A stretch of 64,000 nt of DNA from Chloracidobacterium sp. (lineage in GTDB: Bacteria > Acidobacteriota > Blastocatellia > Pyrinomonadales > Pyrinomonadaceae): the NCBI GenBank assembly GCA_016706275.1, contig JADJJY010000002.1:668001-732000 (forward strand). The letters run 5' to 3'. A model generated the notes under the pieces. It saw only the letters and a program-made list of their open reading frames with translations, was not told the DNA's origin and made no database searches. Below are positions 8,671 to 17,798 of the stretch, one piece after another. Positions within the stretch are counted from its first letter, which is position 1; every line of letters starts with the position of its first letter. A program made the translations under genes and the position numbers.

Positions 8671-9813
8671 CTATCTTCGCCGTTTAGCAACACGCCTTTC
8701 CGGCCGATCCTCGACCGCTCCCGCAAATCTCGAGATACTCAATAGTATCCCGACCCCGATCAGCGTCACGACTACCGACGAGCCGCCATACGAGATAAAC
8801 GGCAGCGGTATTCCCTTTGCCGGCAGTATCGAGATGACGACGCTGATGTTAAATAACGCCTGTACGATGATGCCCGTGATTATGCCGATGCCGAGCAGCA
8901 TCCCAAATCTGTCAGGTGCCATCACCGCCGCTCTCGCACCGCGCCACAACAACAAACCGAACGCGATGACGACCGCTAATGTTCCCACCAACCCCAACTC
9001 CTCGCCAACGACGGAAAAGATAAAATCCGAGTACGGATATGGCAGATAAAACAGCTTTTGGTGCCCCTTAGCAAACCCTTCGCCCAACACGCCGCCCGAA
9101 CCTATAGCGTATAGCGACTGTACGACCTGATAAGCCTCGTCGTCGGCGTATTTGAACGGGTCCATGAACGCCATCATCCGCTGCATACGAAACGGTGCAA
9201 GCAAAATAGCCAGCGTCCCGCCCACCACCATTACCGCTGCGACCGCCCCGATATGAACCAGCCTTGCACCCGCGGCAAAATAAACCGCCGAAAATATCGC
9301 ACACAGGACGATCGTCGTGCCGAGATCTTTTTCAAGGAACACTAAGCCGCCAAGTAGCCCCAAACTCAATAAACACGGCAAAACCGTTTCGCGAATGCTG
9401 CCAACGACATCCTCTTTTTTCGTCAGGTAATACGCAAGGAATATCGGCAACGCCAGCTTTGCAAGCTCTGACGGCTGAAACGAAAATCCGGCCAACCTTA
9501 TCCAGCGTCTTGCCCCGTTTATCTCAGGAAACCCAAAAACCGCAAGCAATAAAATGCAGGTCACCGCAACACCGCCATAAACGACCCAAGACTTTTCAAA
9601 AAAATGATAGTCAATGCGGCTGACGATATACATCGCGATCAGCCCGATCAGCGTAAACCCTATCTGTTTATAAAAATAGGTGTTCTGGCTGACGCTATCG
9701 GTCTCTTTGAGCGAAAACATCGCCGACGCGCTATAGACCATCATCGCGCCAAACAGCGCGAGCATCGCCGCGATGCCAAACATCAACCAGTCTATGTTTC
9801 GTTCCTGAGCCAT
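8671..9813 (-). CDS. ftsW: Peptidoglycan glycosyltransferase FtsW
   Basis: SEDS-family integral membrane polymerase that makes septal glycan strands with the class B PBP FtsI. About ten hydrophobic segments are visible. Family motifs include RRWIRLAGFSFQPSELAKLA, the EKDLGTT region carrying the catalytic acidic residue, and the C-terminal KGIPLPFISYGGSS signature. Position between murD and murG favours FtsW over RodA. ATG at 9813 is chosen; TTG at 9819 is two codons upstream. Confidence 0.94.
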   Translation of the reverse strand: MAQERNIDWLMFGIAAMLALFGAMMVYSASAMFSLKETDSVSQNTYFYKQIGFTLIGLIAMYIVSRIDYHFFEKSWVVYGGVAVTCILLLAVFGFPEINGARRWIRLAGFSFQPSELAKLALPIFLAYYLTKKEDVVGSIRETVLPCLLSLGLLGGLVFLEKDLGTTIVLCAIFSAVYFAAGARLVHIGAVAAVMVVGGTLAILLAPFRMQRMMAFMDPFKYADDEAYQVVQSLYAIGSGGVLGEGFAKGHQKLFYLPYPYSDFIFSVVGEELGLVGTLAVVIAFGLLLWRGARAAVMAPDRFGMLLGIGIITGIIVQALFNISVVISILPAKGIPLPFISYGGSSVVVTLIGVGILLSISRFAGAVEDRPERRVAKRRR

Positions 9814-9836
9814 TTTCAAATTTCAGATATCTGATC

Positions 9837-11225
9837 TCAAATACCCGCTTTCTCTGCACCGCCGTCAGACAATTTCAAGACCGCGTTCTTAAACACGGTT
9901 CCCCGCTCCTCAAAACTCTTGAACATATCGAAACTCGCACACGCCGGAGCCAGCAAAACCGCATCACCACTTATCGCAGCCTTAAATCCTTTACTCACAG
10001 CATCTTCCATCGACCCCGCACGAATTATCTCCGCGTGTCCGGCAAGCTGTGATTCGATATTGTCGGCATCCTCGCCGATCAAGATCAGCGCCCGCACCGA
10101 GCTTTCGATCAGCGGAACAAGCGGTGCATACGGAGCATTTTTGCCTTTGCCGCCGAGAATGAGGATCGTCTTTCCTTCGCCGCCGCTTAGGGCTTCAAGC
10201 GCCTTCGATGTCGCATCGACCGAGGTCGCTTTCGAATCGTTGTAAAACCTTATGCCATTGATCTCGGCGACAAATTCAATGCGATGCTCGACGCCTTTGA
10301 AATTTCTGACCGTCTCACGCATCGATTCGGGATCGGCTCCGCACGCGAGTCCAGCCGCAAACGCCGCGAGCACATTCTCGACATTGTGCAACCCCTTCAA
10401 AAAAATGTCTTCGCGTGTCGTCAGCACTTTTTCCTTACCGTTCGCACGGCAGACAAGTTCATTTCCCCTTAAGAAAAGTCCGTCCTCAAGCTCGCGTTTG
10501 ACGCTAAACATCACCACATTTCCGAGCAGTCCGTTCGCCCAGTCCGCCGTGATCGGATCGTCCGCATTCAGAACCGCGACATCTTCCGCTGTCTGGTTCA
10601 TAAAAATGCGATGCTTTGCGAGTGCATATTCGTGAAAGCTTTCGTAACGGTCGAGGTGATTTGGCGTCACATTCAGGCAAAGCCCAACATTTGGGCGAAA
10701 ATCGACGATCGTCTCAAGCTGAAAGCTCGAAAGCTCCGCAACTGTCCATCCATCATCAACAGTTGTCTCTGCGAGGCTCAAAAGCGGCGTTCCGATGTTG
10801 CCGCCAACCTGAGTCAAAATACCGGCGTCTTTTAGCAATTCGCCGATCAGAGCGGTCGTTGTAGTTTTGCCATTCGAGCCTGTGATCGCGACGATACGGC
10901 CTTTCATAAACCGGTACGCCAGTTCGACCTCGCCGATAACTTCGCCGTCTTTGCGGTCGACGTATCGAGCAGGGATCGTGTTCGTCGGCACTCCGGGCGA
11001 GATTACGACCAGATCGATCTGGTCGAGTAGCCACGAGGGAATATCGCCGCCCATCAGTCCGACATTCAATTCAGTTTTCAAAGATCTAGCCGCATCAGAC
11101 CAGCTTTCGACTTCGCGTTTATCGTGTAGGGCAACCGTGGCACCGCGTTCTGCCAGGAACCTCGCCGACGCAACGCCGGACTTTCCCGCTCCCAAAACAA
11201 GTGCTTTTCTGCCTACAATGATCAT
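9837..11225 (-). CDS. murD: UDP-N-acetylmuramoylalanine--D-glutamate ligase
   Basis: Mur ligase adding D-Glu to UDP-MurNAc-L-Ala. The N-terminal nucleotide domain begins IVGRKALVLGAGKSGVAS. The ATP loop is ITGSNGKTTTT, and the C-terminal domain carries FYNDSKATSVDATSKAL. The frame stays open upstream to 11285, but that 20-codon extension is only the translated TGGTCC repeat, so the ATG at 11225 is preferred. It follows mraY with the repeat filling the gap. Confidence 0.95.
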   Translation of the reverse strand: MIIVGRKALVLGAGKSGVASARFLAERGATVALHDKREVESWSDAARSLKTELNVGLMGGDIPSWLLDQIDLVVISPGVPTNTIPARYVDRKDGEVIGEVELAYRFMKGRIVAITGSNGKTTTTALIGELLKDAGILTQVGGNIGTPLLSLAETTVDDGWTVAELSSFQLETIVDFRPNVGLCLNVTPNHLDRYESFHEYALAKHRIFMNQTAEDVAVLNADDPITADWANGLLGNVVMFSVKRELEDGLFLRGNELVCRANGKEKVLTTREDIFLKGLHNVENVLAAFAAGLACGADPESMRETVRNFKGVEHRIEFVAEINGIRFYNDSKATSVDATSKALEALSGGEGKTILILGGKGKNAPYAPLVPLIESSVRALILIGEDADNIESQLAGHAEIIRAGSMEDAVSKGFKAAISGDAVLLAPACASFDMFKSFEERGTVFKNAVLKLSDGGAEKAGI

Positions 11226-11237
11226 CAGTTCCCGATC

Positions 11238-11287
11238 TTGGTCCACTTTGGTCCACTTTGGTCCACTTGGTCCGGACCGGACCAAAA
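11238..11287 (+). repeat. TGGTCC repeat element, copy 1
   Basis: Three direct 10-bp units (TTTGGTCCAC type) lead into a palindrome TTGGTCCGGACCGGACCAA. It occupies the whole mraY-murD gap inside the dcw cluster. Related copies lie at 18734-18771, 28732-28775 and 47169-47207. The palindrome could form a hairpin in the dcw transcript. Confidence 0.88.
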
Positions 11288-11288
11288 C

Positions 11289-12431
11289 TTACCGTAGTTT
11301 CAAAGTGGACAAACTTAACAACGCAAACAGTATTGCCACAATCACAAAACGAAACACTATCTTTGGTTCTTTCCACCCCGACATTTCAAAATGATGGTGG
11401 AGCGGCGTCATTTTGAATATCCGCTTGCCGGGCTGGCCGCCGCGTTTGGTCAGCTTAAAAACCGATACCTGCATCATCACCGACAAAGCCTCGATAATAA
11501 ATACGCCGCCGATAAAGGGCAGCAGAAATTCCTGTTTGGTCAAAATGGCTACCGTGCCTAACGCTCCGCCAATGGCGAGCGAACCGACATCGCCCATAAA
11601 AACCTCGGCCGGCGGTGCGTTGTACCACAGAAACCCAAGGCTTGCACCGACCATCGCTCCGCAAAAAACGGTCAACTCAGCCGCCGCCGGATTATGCGTA
11701 ATGTCCAAACGCTCGGCCCAGCGAGCATCGCTTGCGATATACGTCAGCCCGGTGAGAGCAGACATGGCGATAAAAGTAACGCTGATCGCGAGTCCATCGA
11801 GCCCATCGGTCAGGTTCACCGCGTTCGATGACCCGAGCAAAATAAATGCGATAAAAAAGAAATAAATGATCGGTCCAATATAGCTGATGCCATCGATCTC
11901 GGAGGTTGCCTTGAGGAAAGGAACACTAACATTCCAAGGGTAGTTGCCCCACGCCCACAGCACTCCCCAGACGAGCAATGCGGTCAACAATTGCCCCGCC
12001 AGCTTTTGTTTCCCCGTCAGCCCTAAGCTGCGTTTTCTAACTATCTTGATCCAATCATCGGCAAAACCGACCGAAGCAAAGAGCGTCGTCGCGCCAAGCG
12101 CGATCCATAAATAAAGGTTGTCAGGCCGTGCCCAAAGTATCGTCGAAAGAAAAACCGAGCCAATTATCAGCACGCCACCCATCGTCGGCGTTCCGCGCTT
12201 TTCCTGATGCGACGCCGGCCCCTCTTCGCGGATCTCCTGGCCAAATTTCAGATCGGCCAGCTTGCGGATAACCTTGCCGCCGAGCAACAGCGATATCAGC
12301 AGCGACGTGATCGCCGCCATCGCCGTGCGAAACGTAACATATTGGATAACATTGAGCCCTTTGAAAACATAGGACTCGCTGTTTTTTCCATATTGCAGGA
12401 AAAGAAACTGATATAAGAAGTAATAAAGCAT
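11289..12431 (-). CDS. mraY: Phospho-N-acetylmuramoyl-pentapeptide-transferase
   Basis: Polytopic membrane enzyme that transfers phospho-MurNAc-pentapeptide to undecaprenyl phosphate, giving lipid I. Marks: HQEKRGTPTMGG, the Asp-rich SNAVNLTDGLDGLA, MGDVGSLAIG, and the His motif MTPLHHHFEM near the C-terminus. About ten membrane helices are visible; 380 aa is slightly longer than E. coli MraY. It lies between murF and murD, with repeat elements on both sides. Confidence 0.96.
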   Translation of the reverse strand: MLYYFLYQFLFLQYGKNSESYVFKGLNVIQYVTFRTAMAAITSLLISLLLGGKVIRKLADLKFGQEIREEGPASHQEKRGTPTMGGVLIIGSVFLSTILWARPDNLYLWIALGATTLFASVGFADDWIKIVRKRSLGLTGKQKLAGQLLTALLVWGVLWAWGNYPWNVSVPFLKATSEIDGISYIGPIIYFFFIAFILLGSSNAVNLTDGLDGLAISVTFIAMSALTGLTYIASDARWAERLDITHNPAAAELTVFCGAMVGASLGFLWYNAPPAEVFMGDVGSLAIGGALGTVAILTKQEFLLPFIGGVFIIEALSVMMQVSVFKLTKRGGQPGKRIFKMTPLHHHFEMSGWKEPKIVFRFVIVAILFALLSLSTLKLR

Positions 12432-12442
12432 CGTTTTCGCTC

Positions 12443-12506
12443 GGAGTCCCGCCTTTAGGCGGCTAAACTTTCGATTTCAAATATTGCCGCCTAAACGCGG
12501 TACTCC
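12443..12506. repeat. Imperfect 21-bp inverted repeat between murF and mraY
   Basis: Arms 12443-12463 and 12486-12506 match at 19 of 21 positions and flank a 22-nt spacer; arm core CCGCcTTTAGGCGGC is itself nearly palindromic. It fills the murF-mraY gap. No T-run follows on either strand, so it reads as a REP-like element rather than a terminator. Confidence 0.75.
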
Positions 12507-12509
12507 AAA

Positions 12510-13964
12510 CTATGCCTCCAACTCAAATGTTTCCAACAACTTCTCGATAACCTTTTCGGTTCGCACACCTCGCGAACCTTTGACCAAGATCACATCGCCC
12601 CTTGTCGCAAGACCCGCAACCATCTCGCCCGCAGCGTCAGAATCCGCCGCAAACTGAGAATCTGCGAGCCCCGCAGATATTGCACCTTCAACCATTTCCT
12701 GACCAAACCCGCGAACACCGATCAGCATTTCAACGCCAGTGGCGGCGATCGCTTCGCCAGTCTCACGGTGAATACTCGCCGCATCCGGCCCAAGCTCAAG
12801 CATCTCGCCCGCGACGACCACCTTTCGCTGAGTGCTATTACTTCCTTCGATAAGCGTCGCTACCATAGACAGCAAAGCCGTTGGATTCGAATTGTACGAG
12901 TCGTTAATAACGGTAAACCCATCAGCAAAATGCAGCACCTCGCCACGCTGCGGCGGAGGCTCGACAGTTTTCAGGCTCTCGGCTACTTCGGCAACGGTCA
13001 TCCCAAAACTGCGTCCAACCGCCGCCGCCGCCAAAGCATTGAGGATATTGTGTTTACCGTTGAGCGGAAATGTCACGTCTACCGTTTCGCCGCCGAAAAC
13101 AAGCGTAAATGCCGTCTCGCCAAAACGCTCAAATCTAATATTTTCCGCCCGTACGTCCGCGGCATTTGCGATACCGTATGTTATCGTCCGCCCCTTGCTT
13201 AGCGGTTCCATCGCGGCGACACGCGGATCGTCCGCGTTCAGCACAGCGACGCCGCCAACCTTCATACCTTCGACAAGCTCGGCCTTTGCTTGTTGGATCC
13301 TTTCGATCGACCCCAAGTGCTCGATATGTACGGGCAGCACATTTAGCTCCACGGCAACATCGGGCGGGGTGATTCGGCACAGGCGGGCGATTTCGTTCAT
13401 CGGCGTGGACATTCCCATCTCCAAAACGGCAACATCATAGCTCTTGTCATTTGCCAAATTAATGACCGTCAGCGGTAGCCCAAGGCCATTGTTGTAATTT
13501 TTGATATTGCGGAGCACTTTTCGCCCGCTTGAGGCGAGAACATGAGCCGTCAGTTCTTTCGCCGTGGTTTTGCCCGCACTGCCGGTGATGGCGACGACTG
13601 GCTTGTCCCATTCGAGATAGATCCCATGCGCTAGACGCTGAAACGCCGCGATCGCGTCATCGACAAAGATCAGACGGTCGTGAAACGGCTCCAGTGCAGC
13701 TTTGTGTTCCGCATATCTATCCTCGCGAACCACACAAGCGACCGCACCTTTTTCAAACGCCGCCGGCACGAACTGTGTCGAATCGTCAAAATCTCCGTTA
13801 AAACAATTGTCCTTGTATTCAGGCTGCGAGAGGGCGAAAAATATACCGCCGGACTGAACTTCACGCGAATCGATAGCAAAAGAACCCACTTCGCGGCCAA
13901 GCAAAGCGGGGTCTAGTGTGGACGCCTGAGCGTTCATATATCCGATGGCGGTTTCAAGTTTCAA
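12510..13964 (-). CDS. murF: UDP-N-acetylmuramoyl-tripeptide--D-alanyl-D-alanine ligase
   Basis: Mur ligase that attaches D-Ala-D-Ala to the UDP-MurNAc tripeptide. The N-terminal UDP-binding domain has FAIDSREVQSGGIFFAL, the ATP loop is ITGSAGKTTAKEL, and later marks are NYNNGLGLPLT, GKHNILNALAA and NDSYNSNPTA. Length 484 aa fits. The TTG at 13964 keeps the conserved first helix (LETAIGYMNA) and overlaps the ftsI stop by 11 nt. The ATG at 13937 is an alternative. murE, usually just upstream, is absent. Confidence 0.94.
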   Translation of the reverse strand: MKLETAIGYMNAQASTLDPALLGREVGSFAIDSREVQSGGIFFALSQPEYKDNCFNGDFDDSTQFVPAAFEKGAVACVVREDRYAEHKAALEPFHDRLIFVDDAIAAFQRLAHGIYLEWDKPVVAITGSAGKTTAKELTAHVLASSGRKVLRNIKNYNNGLGLPLTVINLANDKSYDVAVLEMGMSTPMNEIARLCRITPPDVAVELNVLPVHIEHLGSIERIQQAKAELVEGMKVGGVAVLNADDPRVAAMEPLSKGRTITYGIANAADVRAENIRFERFGETAFTLVFGGETVDVTFPLNGKHNILNALAAAAVGRSFGMTVAEVAESLKTVEPPPQRGEVLHFADGFTVINDSYNSNPTALLSMVATLIEGSNSTQRKVVVAGEMLELGPDAASIHRETGEAIAATGVEMLIGVRGFGQEMVEGAISAGLADSQFAADSDAAGEMVAGLATRGDVILVKGSRGVRTEKVIEKLLETFELEA

Positions 13965-15969
13965 GTTTTCGTGTCTGCCCGTTCTGCGATCTTTTTAACG
14001 TCAGCCGCCGTTTGAATATGGCGGTCATCTTGCCTTTAGCATCAAGCTTTTTGTCGGTCGTTTTCTTAATGTCTTTTGTCTTATTCTTATCTGCCGGGTC
14101 GGTTGGCTTAGCCGTCGTTCCTTTTTCCGTCTTATCGCCGGGTTTTGCTTTTATAGCGTCAACCGGCGGTGTTTCAGGAATGTCGTTGCTTGCAACCAGC
14201 GTCTCTTGTTTGAAAGGCGCATCTTTTGCGACCTTCATATCCTCAAGGATCTGCTGTGCCACCTCGCGAAAAACCGGTGCCGACACCATGCCGCCATCGC
14301 GTCCGCCGACCTTTGGCTCATCCATCACGACCGCGACCACTATCTCTGGGTTATCCGCTGGAGCCATCCCGATAAACGACGAGATATATTTGCTCGAATC
14401 GACCGATTTCGATTTCGCGTTAAATTTCCATGCCGTGCCGGTTTTACCTGCTGCGGTATACCCGTTTAGCTGTGCCCTCTTACCTGTTCCGGTCAGCACG
14501 ACCTGTCTCAACATCGTCCTCAGATCTCGCGCAGTTTGAGCGCTGACCACCTGTGTTTGCTTCGGCTCGGTGATCGTTTTCGGTTGCTCATTTGAGCCGC
14601 GAATTTCCTTGATAATGTGAGGTTGGACCCTAACTCCGTCATTTGCTATCGTCGCAAAAGCCCCTGTTATTTGCAACGCTGTCACATCAATTTCATAACC
14701 GATCGACATTGATGCGAGCGAGTCTCCATTCCACTTTTCAGGTGACCTGACGAGGCCCTGTATCTCACCCGGGAGTTCCACACCTGTCCTCGAACCAAAC
14801 CCCAATCGCTGAACGAGCGAATAGAAATCGTCCTTACCTACTCCAAGAGCGGTTTTGATCGCACAGACATTGCTCGATAGTGCAAACGCCTGCGAATAAT
14901 TGACGCGTCCGACGCCGTGCGAATCGGAAAACTTACGATCCGCCACCATGATCGTCCCATTTCCCGAGTCGATCATATCATTGGGCGTAAAGAGCTTTTT
15001 CTCAAGCCCCGAGCCGTAGGTGACGAGCTTAAAGACCGATCCTGGCGAATACACTGACTGGATCGCTTTGTTGCTGATATGCTCCGACGCGGCCTCGGTA
15101 ATGATATTCGGGTCAAACGAGGGATAGTTTGCCATCGCGAGGATCTCGCCCGTTTTTGGCACCATCACGATCACCATACCCGATTTTGCTCCCGACACAC
15201 GCACCTGTTTTTCCAGTGCTTGTTCGGCCATATATTGGTAAGCCGAGTTGATCGTCAAAACAATGTCGCTGGGCTTTTCCCGTTCAGAGGTAGTCTCGTC
15301 ATAAACACGTCCGAGACGGTCGCGCTCTTGCAATTTCCGGATAACCGCTCCGTGCAAAATATCATCCTGCGACTGCTCGACACCGGCCTTACCGTCGTCC
15401 TCAGCGTTGCTAAACCCGATGACCTGTGCCGCAAGCGTGTTGTATGGATAGCTGCGTTTTTGGTCCTCTTTCCAGTGAAGTCCTGTAAAATTAGGCAGAT
15501 CGCCCTTTTTCAGATCGGGTGTATCTAGGGCTTTGTTGTATTTTTGAGCAATCTCGTCATCAAGCTTTTTCGCAATGGCAACATATTTCTTATTGCCCTC
15601 TTTCCCCTGCCGCAGTTGAGCGGCAAGCTGTCCGGCATCGAGCTTGAGAGCTTTCGCGATCGCTTTAGCCGCCGCGTCGGTATCGGTGATCTCAGATGGA
15701 TTGGCGTAAAGCGTCTTGACCGGCAGGCTCATCGCGAGAGCACGTTCGTTGCGGTCAAAGATCGTCCCGCGCAGCATTCGGTCATGTTTGACGTCCTGCC
15801 GTAGGTCAACGGCCTTTTCCTTGAGCCATGCGTGTTGGGTCACCTGCAGGTGAAAAAGCCGCACACTGATGCCGCCGATCCATAGCACAAAGAATGCGAC
15901 GATCAACATAAATCGAGTAAAAGCGACCTGACGGAGATTTTTCTTACGGGATTTCGGAGATCTTTTCAT
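13954..15969 (-). CDS. ftsI: Septal transpeptidase FtsI (PBP3-type)
   Basis: Class B penicillin-binding protein that cross-links septal peptidoglycan. One N-terminal membrane helix (about 17-36) is followed by a pedestal domain and a transpeptidase domain. All three active-site motifs are present: SVFK (Ser ~311, Lys ~314), SSN (~365-367) and KTG (~509-511). After residue ~585 there is a Lys/Thr/Asp-rich tail of ~85 residues with no PASTA domain. It lies between ftsL and murF. Confidence 0.95.
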   Translation of the reverse strand: MKRSPKSRKKNLRQVAFTRFMLIVAFFVLWIGGISVRLFHLQVTQHAWLKEKAVDLRQDVKHDRMLRGTIFDRNERALAMSLPVKTLYANPSEITDTDAAAKAIAKALKLDAGQLAAQLRQGKEGNKKYVAIAKKLDDEIAQKYNKALDTPDLKKGDLPNFTGLHWKEDQKRSYPYNTLAAQVIGFSNAEDDGKAGVEQSQDDILHGAVIRKLQERDRLGRVYDETTSEREKPSDIVLTINSAYQYMAEQALEKQVRVSGAKSGMVIVMVPKTGEILAMANYPSFDPNIITEAASEHISNKAIQSVYSPGSVFKLVTYGSGLEKKLFTPNDMIDSGNGTIMVADRKFSDSHGVGRVNYSQAFALSSNVCAIKTALGVGKDDFYSLVQRLGFGSRTGVELPGEIQGLVRSPEKWNGDSLASMSIGYEIDVTALQITGAFATIANDGVRVQPHIIKEIRGSNEQPKTITEPKQTQVVSAQTARDLRTMLRQVVLTGTGKRAQLNGYTAAGKTGTAWKFNAKSKSVDSSKYISSFIGMAPADNPEIVVAVVMDEPKVGGRDGGMVSAPVFREVAQQILEDMKVAKDAPFKQETLVASNDIPETPPVDAIKAKPGDKTEKGTTAKPTDPADKNKTKDIKKTTDKKLDAKGKMTAIFKRRLTLKRSQNGQTRKLET

Positions 15970-16000
15970 GACGCTGCTTTTGAACTAAAAATGTTAGGAG

Positions 16001-16492
16001 TTATTCGGCTGACATTGTGCGTTTCGGTTGGCTCGCTGTCTTGTTGTTATTAGCAAGAGCAGTCGTCACCGCTTGCGGAGCGGGTTTAACCAACGCCGTT
16101 CGCTCGATCAGAGTCTTGTCAGGAGCGGTGGCAACCGTTGCAGCAGCGGTCGGAGGAACGGCTTTGTCTTTGGTCACCGAGGTCAACTGTGCCATCTGAG
16201 TCTGATCGATAGTCGGCTCACCAAAACCGACTTTCTTTGCAGCCTTTTTGATCTCCAAAGGGGACGACGATATCTCACGCGCCAGCAGTAGGCGGCGTTT
16301 TTCGCTTTCGAGGTCGTCGATCTGCTTTCGCAGACGCGAATTCTTCATCCCGTAATCCATCGAAGAAAAGTGCTGACGCCCGGCAAAGAAAAATCCCGAC
16401 ACGACTAACAGGCCGCATACAAGGATCAAGGCGTATGTTCGTCCGCGTTTTTGTTCGCTCTTTCGTTGTATCGCTTTTCTATTTTTGGTCAT
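16001..16492 (-). CDS. ftsL: FtsL-like cell division protein
   Basis: Small bitopic protein in the FtsL position between rsmH and ftsI. A basic N-terminus (~20 residues) precedes one membrane helix (about 20-38) and a short coiled coil (about 50-75, KQIDDLESEKRRLLLARE). FtsL has little sequence conservation, so the call rests on topology and synteny. At 163 aa it is longer than usual: after residue ~95 comes an Ala/Thr/Pro-rich, probably disordered periplasmic tail. Confidence 0.8.
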   Translation of the reverse strand: MTKNRKAIQRKSEQKRGRTYALILVCGLLVVSGFFFAGRQHFSSMDYGMKNSRLRKQIDDLESEKRRLLLAREISSSPLEIKKAAKKVGFGEPTIDQTQMAQLTSVTKDKAVPPTAAATVATAPDKTLIERTALVKPAPQAVTTALANNNKTASQPKRTMSAE

Positions 16493-16525
16493 CTCGGGGG
16501 TCCTCCGTCTTCTGAACTCAAAGGG

Positions 16526-17473
16526 TTATTGCTCTAACTTTCGGCACGCTCTCAGCTTTGCACTTCGTGAGCGTGGGTTTTCAACAATTTCTTCGTCGGT
16601 CGCCGTGACCGGCTTTCGCGTCAAGATCTCGATCTTTTTCGCGGCTCCGCACATGCATTGTGGGATTCGCGGCGGGCAAAAACATCTGCCTGAAAGCTTT
16701 TGAAAAGCCTGCTTTACGATCCTATCTTCCAGCGAATGAAAGGTGATAATCGCTAGCACGCCACCAGTTTTCAATATATCGACCGCATCCGTCACAAACT
16801 GCTCGATGATGTCGAGTTCGCCGTTAACCGCGATCCTCAGAGCCTGAAACGTCCGCGTCGCTGGATGTATCTTGTCTTTTGGGCTTGTGCGAACCGCCCT
16901 GCGGACCAGATCGGCAAGCTGCGTGGTCGTTTCGATCGGCTCGCCCTGCTCTCTCTTTTCAACTATCCATTTCGCGATCTTTCGCGAGACACGCTCTTCG
17001 CCGTACTTATATATAATGTCGGCGAGCTCTTTTTCGTCAGCCGTCGCGAGCAACTCTGCGGCCGTCATGCCACCCGATTCCACATCCATCCGCATATCCA
17101 ACGGAGCGTCAAACCGAAAACTAAAACCCCTCGTCTCGCTATCAAGTTGCAGCGACGAAACCCCAAGGTCCGCCATGATGCCGTTCGGCCTGGCCTTGCC
17201 CACCGCCGTTCGTATCTCCGCAAAATTTGAATAGACAAACTTTACCCGTTTGCCGTAAGGCTTTAGCCGCATTTTCGCGAGCTTCATCGCGGCCGTGTCC
17301 TGATCGATACCGATGACCGTCACATCCGGCGAAGCCTCAAGCATTCCCTCGGTGTGGCCACCAAGCCCCAGCGTCGCATCCACAAACAGCCCGCCTTTTT
17401 CCGGCTCGAGGAAACCCAAAGTTTCCGCAAGCAGAACAGACCGGTGCGCATTTGCGGCGTCAGATTCGGGCAT
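16526..17473 (-). CDS. rsmH: 16S rRNA (cytosine(1402)-N(4))-methyltransferase
   Basis: SAM-dependent methyltransferase (formerly MraW) acting on C1402 of 16S rRNA. Marks: HRSVLLAETLGFL at the start, the SAM loop VDATLGLGGHTEGML, GIMADLGVSSLQLD, TFQALRIAVNGEL and TFHSLEDRIVKQ. First gene of the dcw cluster; mraZ, normally before it, is not present. ATG at 17473 is chosen; TTG at 17479 is two codons earlier. Confidence 0.95.
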   Translation of the reverse strand: MPESDAANAHRSVLLAETLGFLEPEKGGLFVDATLGLGGHTEGMLEASPDVTVIGIDQDTAAMKLAKMRLKPYGKRVKFVYSNFAEIRTAVGKARPNGIMADLGVSSLQLDSETRGFSFRFDAPLDMRMDVESGGMTAAELLATADEKELADIIYKYGEERVSRKIAKWIVEKREQGEPIETTTQLADLVRRAVRTSPKDKIHPATRTFQALRIAVNGELDIIEQFVTDAVDILKTGGVLAIITFHSLEDRIVKQAFQKLSGRCFCPPRIPQCMCGAAKKIEILTRKPVTATDEEIVENPRSRSAKLRACRKLEQ

Positions 17474-17636
17474 ATTCAAAGATCACTCGTCGGGTCTCAT
17501 CCGTGCAGTTAAGCATTTTGAAATTCGTGCGAACGGTTCCCCGCGCCATCGTTTTGGCGCTTATGGTCTTAAACAGTTGTATTAGTTGTGTGTGTTACCC
17601 CGAAAGCCATATCGAGGTTATTTATATAGCAAATGA
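17474..17636 (-). other. Probable 5' leader of the dcw transcript
   Basis: About 155 bp between the candidate promoter and rsmH. It holds no mraZ. A 29-codon frame from 17549 overlaps the rsmH start but has no ribosome-binding site and no family I recognise. No strong terminator-like hairpin is visible. The remaining sequence (17667-17798) up to the divergent ZIP gene shows only a GC-rich palindrome (CCCGCGCGGG) and an AT-rich stretch. Confidence 0.4.
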
Positions 17637-17666
17637 ATAATACGCCGACTGTTCGTGCGGTGTCAA
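17637..17666 (-). promoter_or_regulatory. Candidate sigma70-type promoter of the dcw cluster
   Basis: On the minus strand a perfect -35 TTGACA (17661-17666) and a -10 TATTAT (17637-17642, 5 of 6) are separated by 18 bp. Transcription would begin near 17630, leaving a ~155-nt leader before rsmH. It is the best consensus match upstream of the cluster. Confidence 0.6.
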
Positions 17667-17798
17667 GAGAATATTTCATCAAAAGGCTTAATCATGCGTT
17701 TAAATATTTTGGCATCAAAACGACCGCCCATTTTGGGCTGTTTTTGTGTTTTCTCGCAACGCTGATATAGGATAATAGGCGACCCGCGCGGGCGCCTG

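Noticed and set aside
11226..11285. Extended N-terminus of MurD
   Set aside because: The extra residues are the translated TGGTCC repeat; the family start is at 11225.
17460..17549. 29-codon minus-strand frame in the dcw leader, considered as an mraZ remnant
   Set aside because: It shows no MraZ motif and no ribosome-binding site, and overlaps the rsmH start.
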